DNA of 64,000 bases from Sphingomonadales bacterium. GTDB taxonomy: Bacteria; Pseudomonadota; Alphaproteobacteria; Sphingomonadales; Sphingomonadaceae. The notes under the pieces are model-generated. The model had not been told where the DNA came from. It was given only the letters and a program-made list of their open reading frames with translations, and did not search any database. The stretch is taken from the NCBI GenBank assembly GCA_028868535.1, contig JAGWUH010000005.1, positions 1-64,000 of the forward strand. Reading direction: 5' to 3'. The position numbers and the translations under genes are program-made. Positions 8,960 through 16,779 of this stretch are shown in pieces (position 1 is the first letter of the stretch; the number at the start of each line of letters is the position of its first letter).

Positions 8960-9712
8960 TCAGCCATTGCGCGCGGGCGGCCCTGATTGCACATGCGACG
9001 GGTCACGACACGCGCGGATCGACTCCGGCGCCGGGCGCTCGCCCACCGCCTCGAAACGCGCATAATACCCCGTTACTTCCGGTTTACGAACAAACTCGCT
9101 TAAGCGAAAGCCCACCGCGGCGAATTCGCAGAACAACTGCGCCGGCGGGATGCCGTGGCGGCTGGTGGGCCGGTCGATGTCGACGACGATCACCTGCCCG
9201 CCCGGGCGCAACGCCGGCCGCAAGTGCCACAGGAAGGCATAAGGTTCGCCGACCTCGTGGTACATGTGGACGAGGAACACGCGGTCGAAGCTGTTGCCCG
9301 GCAATCGCGGATCGGCCGCATCGCCCAACTTGATCGAAACATTGTCGAGCCGCTCGCGCGAGACGCGGTCGCCCAGCTTGGCGAGCGCCCCGCGGTCGAT
9401 GTCCTCGGCCAGCACGCGGCCCTTCTTGCCCACCCGCTGCGCGAGCCGGATGGTATAGTAGCCCTCGCCCGCACCGATGTCGGCGACGGTCATCCCCGGC
9501 GCGATCCGCGCCAGGTCCATCACCGTCTGCGCCTCGCCCTGGGCATCGCGCGTCGCCTCGGTCACCCCGCCCTGCTCGGGCGCCAGCACCGCCAGCCGCT
9601 CCGCCCGCGGGAACCCCCGCGCCGAATCCGGCCGCCCGGCATCGGGGTCCTCGCGCCGGCAGCCCCCGGCCGCCAGCGCGAGCGCGATCAGCACGGCGCC
9701 CCCCGCGCGCAT
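8960..9712 (-). CDS. Class I SAM-dependent methyltransferase with lipoprotein-like signal peptide
   Basis: N-terminus MRAGGAVLIALALAAGGCRRED; VADIGAGEGYYTIRLAQRVGKKGRVLAEDID motif I. Confidence 0.8.
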   Translation of the reverse strand: MRAGGAVLIALALAAGGCRREDPDAGRPDSARGFPRAERLAVLAPEQGGVTEATRDAQGEAQTVMDLARIAPGMTVADIGAGEGYYTIRLAQRVGKKGRVLAEDIDRGALAKLGDRVSRERLDNVSIKLGDAADPRLPGNSFDRVFLVHMYHEVGEPYAFLWHLRPALRPGGQVIVVDIDRPTSRHGIPPAQLFCEFAAVGFRLSEFVRKPEVTGYYARFEAVGERPAPESIRACRDPSHVQSGPPARNG

Positions 9713-9713
9713 C

Positions 9714-10841
9714 CTAGTCGACGTCCTCCACGTCGACCTTCTCGCCGCTGACCCGCTGCGCCAGCGCCGCCGCCATGAACGGGTCGAGCGCGCCGTCGAG
9801 CACGTCGGACGGGGTCGGGCTGGTCACGCCGGTGCGCAGGTCCTTCACCATCTGGTACGGCTGCAGCACGTAGCTGCGGATCTGGTGCCCCCAGCCGATG
9901 TCGGTCTTGGCGGCGTGCTCGGCGCTCGCCGCTTCCTCGCGCTTGCGCATCTCCTCCTCGTAAAGCCGCGCCTTCAGCATGTTCATCGCGATCTCGCGGT
10001 TCTTGTGCTGGCTGCGATCGACCTGGCTGGCAACGATGATGCCGCTCGGCACGTGGGTGATGCGCACCGCCGAGTCGGTGGTGTTGACGTGCTGCCCGCC
10101 CGCGCCCGACGCGCGATAGGTATCGATCTTCAGGTCGGCGGGATTGACCTCGATGTTGATGTTGTCGTCGATCACCGGATAGACCCAGACCGAGCTGAAC
10201 GAGGTGTGCCGCCGCGCGCTGCTGTCATAGGGGCTGATCCGCACCAGCCGGTGCACGCCGCTCTCGGTCTTGGCATAGCCATAGGCGTTCTCGCCCTTGA
10301 CCAGGATCGTCGCGCTCTTGATCCCGGCCTGCTCGCCGGCCTGGTACTCGATCACGTCGACCTTGAAGCCGCGCTTCTCCGCCCAGCGCGTGTACATGCG
10401 CAGCAGCATCTCGGCCCAGTCCTGGCTCTCGGTGCCGCCGGCGCCGGCGTGGATCTCGACGTAGGTGTCGAAGCCGTCGGCCTCGCCCGCCAGCAGCGCC
10501 TGGACTTTGTCGGCATCGGCGCGCTCGGCCAGCGCGGCGAGCGAGTCCAGCCCCTCGCGCACGGTCGCCTCGTCGTCCTCCATCTCGCCCAGCTCGATGA
10601 ACTCGACCGCGTCGGCCATCTGCGCGGAAATGTCGCGCACCGCGCCGATCGACGCCTCCAGCCGCCGCCGCTCGCGCATCACCGCCTCGGCTTCCTTGGG
10701 ATTGTCCCACAGCTTCGGGTCCTCGACGCGCGCGTTCAGCTCGTCGAAGCGCCGCAGCGCCCGTTCCCAGTCGAGGAACTTGCGGACCAGCGCCAGCGCC
10801 GCCTCGATCCGGTCGATATGGGCCTGCCCTTCGGCACGCAT
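9714..10841 (-). CDS. prfB: Peptide chain release factor 2
   Basis: [26 protein letters not shown] (GGQ domain), [25 protein letters not shown]; start at [16 protein letters not shown]. Confidence 0.96.
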   Translation of the reverse strand: MRAEGQAHIDRIEAALALVRKFLDWERALRRFDELNARVEDPKLWDNPKEAEAVMRERRRLEASIGAVRDISAQMADAVEFIELGEMEDDEATVREGLDSLAALAERADADKVQALLAGEADGFDTYVEIHAGAGGTESQDWAEMLLRMYTRWAEKRGFKVDVIEYQAGEQAGIKSATILVKGENAYGYAKTESGVHRLVRISPYDSSARRHTSFSSVWVYPVIDDNINIEVNPADLKIDTYRASGAGGQHVNTTDSAVRITHVPSGIIVASQVDRSQHKNREIAMNMLKARLYEEEMRKREEAASAEHAAKTDIGWGHQIRSYVLQPYQMVKDLRTGVTSPTPSDVLDGALDPFMAAALAQRVSGEKVDVEDVD

Positions 10842-11224
10842 GACACCTGGACTCCTGCTACCCGAACCCGACGCCCCGGCCTTTCCCGGCCGGGTGGGCG
10901 AGCCACCTGGCGGATCGGGAAACATGGTCCCTCGACCATGGCGCCGGACCGGCTTCCATCAAGGCCGGGGCTCTAGCGGCATCGCCGGCAAAGTCAAAGG
11001 CCGCCGCCATCGGCGCGGCGGCAAAGCCCGGAGGGCGGCTGCCCCCCGGGCTCCCGTCACGGCGCCGGCAATGGCCCCGACGCGGCCCAACCGCCGCGCC
11101 TTCCATCTGCCGGTCGCCGCACGATTTCGGGCAACGCCCGTCAGCCCCAAGGCCAACGCGGGGCCGGGGTCAATAGGGAATGTCTCTTTTTTCAGCCACT
11201 TGCCTTGGCGCGGTGCCCGGCGCG

Positions 11225-11803
11225 CTACTTGCCCTGGACGGCCGCGAGCGTCAGCTTGACGTGGTCGCGCCAATCCATGTTGGTATAGGCCAGCTTCACC
11301 GTGCCGTCGCGGCCGATGACATAGGACGTGCGGCTGGTCAGCCCGCCCATCGGAATCCCGGCCATGCTCAGCGAGACGTCGTAGGCCTTGATGATGTCCT
11401 TGCTGGCGATCGCCACCGGGAACTTGCTGCGGCATTCCTCGGTGGAGAACTTCTGCAACGTCGGCAGGTCGTCGGCCGACATGCCGACCACCGTCGCCCC
11501 CGCCTTGCGGAAATCGTCGATCGCCTCGGAGAACGCGTGTGCCTCCAGCGTGCAGCCCTTGGTGAACGCCTTCGGGTAGAAGTACAGGACCACCGGTCCC
11601 TTCTTCAGCGCCGCCTTCAGCGAGAAGTCGAACGGCTTGCCGTCCTCCGCACCCTTGGTGGTGAAGTCGGGCGCGCGGGCGCCCACCGCCAGTGCGGCCC
11701 GCGCCGGCTGGCTGGAGACGAAGGTGGCGGCCGCGACCAGCGCGGCGGGCACGGCGAGCGCGATGCTGAGCCTGCTCAGCGCGCGATGGGGGGTCTGGGT
11801 CAT
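11225..11803 (-). CDS. Peroxiredoxin (AhpC/TSA, BCP-like) with signal peptide
   Basis: PVVLYFYPKAFTKGCTLEAHAFSEAIDDFRKAGATVVGMSAD. Confidence 0.9.
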   Translation of the reverse strand: MTQTPHRALSRLSIALAVPAALVAAATFVSSQPARAALAVGARAPDFTTKGAEDGKPFDFSLKAALKKGPVVLYFYPKAFTKGCTLEAHAFSEAIDDFRKAGATVVGMSADDLPTLQKFSTEECRSKFPVAIASKDIIKAYDVSLSMAGIPMGGLTSRTSYVIGRDGTVKLAYTNMDWRDHVKLTLAAVQGK

Positions 11804-11857
11804 GGCCCGCAGGATGATACGAACCGCGCCCGCTGTCCAGCACCCGCCGCCTGCCCT

Positions 11858-12394
11858 TCAGTGCATGGCGGCGATCGCCGCGCTGCGCTTGGCATCGCGG
11901 TCGTCGTAGATGTTCGCCAGGCGCCGCTCGATCCGCACCGCCGCGTCGTCGCGCACGCCCTCCGGTGCACCTCCGGTCAGCACCGTCGGCAGCGACAGCG
12001 ACCCGCCCGGCCCCAGCTTGGTGGCGAAGTCCTGGCCGGTGGACAGCAGCCGCCGGCACTGCGCGGTCGGGGTCGATGCCTCCGGGCAGGCCCAGGCATC
12101 GGTCCACAGCTCGACCCGCATGATCATGTTCTCGGTCCGGTTCGCCACCGCCAGCGGCAGGTCGAGCCGGAACTGGCCGCCGGCGATTCGCCCCTCGGCG
12201 CCGCCGGTATCGATGACGATGCCGCCCGGCACCTGCTCCACCGCGAACGGATCGAGCGCCGAGCGCACCGCCGGCGTCGCCAGCACCAGCAGCGCGATCA
12301 CCAGCAGCGCCTGGATCGGACGCCAGCCGAACAGGCCGCGCAGCCCGCCGGCCGACTCGCCGCGCCGGAAATCCCTTGTCGGAGGCAATGCCAT
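11858..12394 (-). CDS. Hypothetical single-pass membrane protein
   Basis: 178 aa ORF with one N-terminal TM segment (IQALLVIALLVLATPAV); no recognised family. Confidence 0.6.
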   Translation of the reverse strand: MALPPTRDFRRGESAGGLRGLFGWRPIQALLVIALLVLATPAVRSALDPFAVEQVPGGIVIDTGGAEGRIAGGQFRLDLPLAVANRTENMIMRVELWTDAWACPEASTPTAQCRRLLSTGQDFATKLGPGGSLSLPTVLTGGAPEGVRDDAAVRIERRLANIYDDRDAKRSAAIAAMH

Positions 12395-12528
12395 CTGAGC
12401 CTTTCGCGTGGTCGGCGACCGGTCCGCCCGGCGCCGCCCGGTTTATCGCACCGCCCCCTTGCCAAAGCCGGCGCGCGACGCCGGTAGGAACGCGTACGAA
12501 CGCGGTTAACCGCGCGATTGCAGGCGGA

Positions 12529-15099
12529 TCAGTAGACGCCGCCCTGCTCGGCCGCGAAATCGCCCGGCGCGGTCTCCTCGCCGCTGCCCTGCGCCGCGCT
12601 GCCACCCTCGACGCCACGGCGGATCTGGTCGAGCAGTTCCTCGCGCTTGGCCGCCAGCTGCTCCTGCCGGCTCGGCCGCTGCGGCTCGGTCTCCGGCTTG
12701 AACGCCTCCCAGATCACCCCGGCCTTGGGATCGTCGCTGGGCGCCCCGGTGAACACCCGCTGCCCGCTGACCCGGTCGATCCGCACCAGCCGCACCCCTT
12801 CGGGGGCGATGAACGGGGTATGGTCCCAGCGATCGCGCGATTCGGTGATGAACTGCTTCATGATCGGCGCGGCATACGTGCCGCCCTGGGCATAACCGCC
12901 CAGCGACTTCGGCTGGTCATAGCCGATGTAGACGCCGCCGACGATGTTGGCGCTGCCCCCCATGAACCAGACGTTGGTCGGCCCCGAGGTCGTGCCGGTC
13001 TTGCCGAACAGCGGCAGGTTGAGGTCGCGCAGCACCACCGCGGTGCCGCGCAGCACCACGCCTTCCAGCATGTGGACGACCTGGTAGGCGGTGCGCGGGT
13101 CGAGCACCTGCCGCCCCTTCGGCGCCAGCCGGGGCATCGGCTTGCCATCCCATTCGGCCATGCTGCACGCGTTGCAGCGGCGGTTGTCGGCACGCCAGAT
13201 CACCTTGCCGTTGCGATCCTGGACATAGTCGATCAGCGAAGGCGCGTATTGCACCCCCGAATTGGCCAGCGCTGCATAGGCGTTGACCATCTGCGCCACC
13301 GTCGTTTCGCCGGCACCGAGCGCGAACGACAGGTACGGCGGGTACTTGCCGATGCCGACGCGCTCGAAGGTCTTCGTCACCTTGTCCATGCCGGTGTCGT
13401 TGGCGATGTGCACGGTCATCAGGTTGCGCGACTGCTCCAGCCCCCAGCGCATCGTGTGGATGCCGCCGTTGCCCGAGTTGTCGAAGTTGCGGAAGCACTT
13501 CTGCCCCAGCGCCGCACCCTGGTAGACGCAGAACGCCTGATCCGGCACCATCGTCGCCGGGGTCATGCCGTTGTCGAGCGCGGTGGCATAGACGAACGGC
13601 TTGATCGTCGATCCCGGCTGCCGCATCGCCTGCGTCGCCCGGTTGAACGAATCCAGCCCCGAATCGAACCCGCCCTGCATCGCCAGCACGCGGCCGTTGT
13701 ACGGGCTTTCCACCACCATCCCGCCCGACACAGCCGGGATCGCGCGGACCACCCAGCCGTTCCCCTCGGGCGATGCGGCGACGACGTCGCCGGCGCGGAC
13801 CGGATCGGCCATGCCCGAAAGCGGCGCCGTCGTGCCGTCGGGGAAGCCGATCGTCGCGCTCGGCCCGCTGCGCCGCAGCACGACGCCGACGCGCCAGTCC
13901 TTGTAGGCGATCGACTTGTTCAGCCCGACCAGTTGCCGCTGCCAGTGCTCGGCATCGAGGTCGAGATGCGCGATCGGCCCCGGCCAGCCCTTGCCCGACC
14001 AGTAGCGCAGCAACCCCGCACGCAGCGCCGAAAGGCTGGCGTGCTGCAGCGCCGGGTCCATCGAGGTGCGCACCCACAGACCGCCCGCATAGATCGAATT
14101 CGGCCCGTCCTCGGCGCTCTCGCCATACTTGTCGATCAGCCGCCGCCGGACTTCCTCGACGAAATAGCCGACGGCGGCGTCATAGACCTCGACCCGGCGA
14201 GCGATCACCCCCAGCGGCTGCGCCTTGGCGGCATCGGCATCGGCGCGGCTGGCCCAGCCGTTCTTGACCATCTGGTCGAGCGCCCAGTTGCGCCGTTCCA
14301 GCGCCATCCCCGCGAACTTGGCGCGGCCATAGGTCTCGGGCGCCTTGGGCAGGATCGCCAGGAACGCCGCCTCGTGCAGCGCCAGCTTGTCGACGTCCTT
14401 GCCGAAATAGGCGCGCGCCGCCGCCTGCACGCCGAAGCTCTGCCGCCCCAGCGGGATCTCGTTGAGGTAGAGCTCGAGGATCTGCTGCTTCGACAGCACC
14501 CCCTCGATGCGCCGCGCCAGGATCATCTCCTTGAGCTTGCGGCTGACCGAGTACTCGTTGCCGATCAGGATGTTCTTGGCGACCTGCTGGGTGATCGTCG
14601 AGCCGCCGCGCGCGCGCTGGCCCGATCCGAACTTCAGCCCATAGTCGACCACCGCCTGCGCCAGCCCGATGTAGTCGACGCCGCCGTGGCTGAAGAAATT
14701 CTTGTCCTCGGCCGACAGGAAGGCGTGGATCAGCGGCTGCGGAAAATCGACATAGCGCAGCTGCACCCGCCGTTCCCGCGCATAGGAATAGACGATCGAG
14801 CCGTCGGCGCCGCGCACCATCGTCGGCAGCGGCGGCTGGTAATCGACCAGCGTGTCGGCCGAGGGCAGGTTGCGCAGCACCGCCAGCCACAGCACCGCAT
14901 AACCCAGCACCAGCGCGCCCAGCAGCGAAGCGCCGATGCGGAACAGCCAGCCCGAACGCCAGCGCGCGGCAAACCACGCCGAAACCGGCGCCAGGTGCCC
15001 GCCCAGCGCGCCCGCGCCGTCGCGCAGCCGCGACCACACGCCGCCGACCTCGCGCCGGATGCGGTAATGCCGGTTGTCGTCGGGACCCTCGTCAGCCAT
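12529..15099 (-). CDS. mrcA: Penicillin-binding protein 1A (bifunctional transglycosylase/transpeptidase)
   Basis: FLSAEDKNFFSHGGVD, STITQQVAKNIL, RQPGSTIKPFVYATAL, FGKTGTTSGPTNVWF. Confidence 0.95.
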   Translation of the reverse strand: MADEGPDDNRHYRIRREVGGVWSRLRDGAGALGGHLAPVSAWFAARWRSGWLFRIGASLLGALVLGYAVLWLAVLRNLPSADTLVDYQPPLPTMVRGADGSIVYSYARERRVQLRYVDFPQPLIHAFLSAEDKNFFSHGGVDYIGLAQAVVDYGLKFGSGQRARGGSTITQQVAKNILIGNEYSVSRKLKEMILARRIEGVLSKQQILELYLNEIPLGRQSFGVQAAARAYFGKDVDKLALHEAAFLAILPKAPETYGRAKFAGMALERRNWALDQMVKNGWASRADADAAKAQPLGVIARRVEVYDAAVGYFVEEVRRRLIDKYGESAEDGPNSIYAGGLWVRTSMDPALQHASLSALRAGLLRYWSGKGWPGPIAHLDLDAEHWQRQLVGLNKSIAYKDWRVGVVLRRSGPSATIGFPDGTTAPLSGMADPVRAGDVVAASPEGNGWVVRAIPAVSGGMVVESPYNGRVLAMQGGFDSGLDSFNRATQAMRQPGSTIKPFVYATALDNGMTPATMVPDQAFCVYQGAALGQKCFRNFDNSGNGGIHTMRWGLEQSRNLMTVHIANDTGMDKVTKTFERVGIGKYPPYLSFALGAGETTVAQMVNAYAALANSGVQYAPSLIDYVQDRNGKVIWRADNRRCNACSMAEWDGKPMPRLAPKGRQVLDPRTAYQVVHMLEGVVLRGTAVVLRDLNLPLFGKTGTTSGPTNVWFMGGSANIVGGVYIGYDQPKSLGGYAQGGTYAAPIMKQFITESRDRWDHTPFIAPEGVRLVRIDRVSGQRVFTGAPSDDPKAGVIWEAFKPETEPQRPSRQEQLAAKREELLDQIRRGVEGGSAAQGSGEETAPGDFAAEQGGVY

Positions 15100-15115
15100 C
15101 GCCGGTCGCTCTAGA

Positions 15116-15156
15116 GCATCGCGCGAAAAAATGGGAACGGGTTTTTCGCGTCATGC
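15116..15156. repeat. Imperfect palindromic intergenic element (REP-like)
   Basis: GCATCGCGCGAAAAA - ATGGGAACGGG - TTTTTCGCGTCATGC, arms match 13/15, preceded by CTCTAGA. Confidence 0.65.
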
Positions 15157-15226
15157 GGCGCACCGAAAATCCGGCCGCGCCCGAACGCCCTGCACGCCGA
15201 TCGGCTTTCTCGTCGCCGCGCCACGT

Positions 15227-16159
15227 TCACGGCGCCGCGGCGGACTGCCGCGCCAGCCACACCCGGATCGCCCTCGCGGTCGCGTCGGCGAACGCCTCGC
15301 GCCCTTCGCGCGATGCCAGCCGGGCCGCGTCCTCGGCGTTGGAGATGTAGCCGGCCTCGAACAGCACCGATGGCGTGTCGGGCGATTTCAGCACGACGAA
15401 CGCCGCCGATTGCAGCGGCCGCTCGCGGAACGTGATGCGCCCCTCCCCCTCGCGCAGGATCAGCCGCGCCAACTCGGCGGCGCGCGCCTCGGCCTGGCGC
15501 TGCGACAGGTCGACCAGGATCGCGTCGACGTCGCTGTCGCCCTTGCCCAGCACGACGCCGTTGACGGTGTCGGCCCGGTTCTCGGTCGCCGCCAGCCGCT
15601 CGGCCTCCTGGCTGCTGCCCCTGGCCGACAGGGTATAGACGGTCGCGCCCCGCGCCTCGCTGGCGCCGGCACTGTCGGCGTGGATCGACACGAACAGGTC
15701 CGCCTGCAGCCGCCGCGCGATGCCCGAACGCTCCTCCAGCAGCAGGTAGCGGTCGTCGTCGCGCGTCATCGCCACGCGCACCCCGCCCCCGGCCAGCAAC
15801 CGGTCGCGCAGCGCCCGCGCCAGCGCCAGCGTCAGGTCCTTTTCGTGCAGCCGGCCGGCACCCGCCCCGGGATCGTGTCCGCCGTGGCCCGCGTCGATCA
15901 CCACCAGCGGCCGGCTGGCGTCGAGCGGCCCCTCGATCTTCGGCAGACCCGTCTGCCCGCCCGCCGGCGGCAGTTCCAGCCGCACGACATAGCTGCGGTC
16001 CGGCCCCAGCGCGCCGAAGTGGCGATCGGCCGCGATCATCGCCGCGAACACGCCGATCGGCGCGAGCAGGACGAGCACGAGGGTCAGGCCAAGGCTGGGG
16101 ATGCGCGGCATCGTTTTCCCGCCTAGTCCGCGCGCCGGCGCCGCGCAATGCCCCGGCAA
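15227..16159 (-). CDS. amiC: N-acetylmuramoyl-L-alanine amidase
   Basis: PLVVIDAGHGGHDPGA, LFVSIHADSAGASEARGATVYTLS, VLFEAGYISNAEDA. Confidence 0.93.
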   Translation of the reverse strand: MPGHCAAPARGLGGKTMPRIPSLGLTLVLVLLAPIGVFAAMIAADRHFGALGPDRSYVVRLELPPAGGQTGLPKIEGPLDASRPLVVIDAGHGGHDPGAGAGRLHEKDLTLALARALRDRLLAGGGVRVAMTRDDDRYLLLEERSGIARRLQADLFVSIHADSAGASEARGATVYTLSARGSSQEAERLAATENRADTVNGVVLGKGDSDVDAILVDLSQRQAEARAAELARLILREGEGRITFRERPLQSAAFVVLKSPDTPSVLFEAGYISNAEDAARLASREGREAFADATARAIRVWLARQSAAAP

Positions 16160-16214
16160 TGCCCGTCGGTCGCGCCATCCACAGCCGGCTGCACTCGATT
16201 TCCGGGAGGCCGCG

Positions 16215-16230
16215 TCAACCTTGCGTTAAC
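16215..16230. promoter_or_regulatory. CtrA-box-like sequence TCAA-N7-TTAAC upstream of amiC
   Basis: TCAACCTTGCGTTAAC; one mismatch from the alphaproteobacterial CtrA consensus TTAA-N7-TTAAC. Confidence 0.4.
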
Positions 16231-16779
16231 CATGACCACGCCATGACCGCTGCAACGACCTTGCACCGTGCCGAAGCAGGTGCTAATTCGTCGCAATTGG
16301 GCAATATGCCGCCCCGATCCCTGCACGAACCTGCCGAAAAACAGGCACGTCGCGCAACCTCCCCCGGATCGGCAAAGCGATTTCCCATACCCGTCCGGGC
16401 GTTTTTCCGTCCGGGCAAGTCAGGTTGATGCAGTCCATGATGAGTATTTCGCCGTTCCACGCACCGCAGCCCTCCGGGGCGATGGCGGCGTGGGCCGGCG
16501 TCGCCCGGATTTCCGGGTCGGCGATGACGGCCGGGTCGCACCGCGCCATCGCCCCTCGCGCAGGCAACGCGCGCCTCATCCCGGCTGCAGACGCATCCCC
16601 GTCCGGCGCCCCGCGCGCCGGCATTTCTGTCATCCAACCCCGCGCCCCGCGCGCGGGCCAAACCCATCCCGCCGCGCGCATCCCTGCACGCGGCGTTTCA
16701 CGCAATCGTCGTGCCGCATCGCCGGCCGGCTCCCTCAGGGGAGCAGGCGCCGCACCGCCGCACGCCAGGAGAATACACG

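Noticed and set aside
10741-10841. Programmed +1 frameshift in prfB
   Set aside because: The E. coli-type CTTTGAC site is absent. The frame runs straight through [12 protein letters not shown], so no frameshift is needed.
12376-15114. 912-aa plus-strand ORF opposite PBP1A
   Set aside because: Composition is His/Arg/Asp-rich antisense of a GC-rich gene, no recognisable motif, while the minus strand encodes a complete PBP1A.
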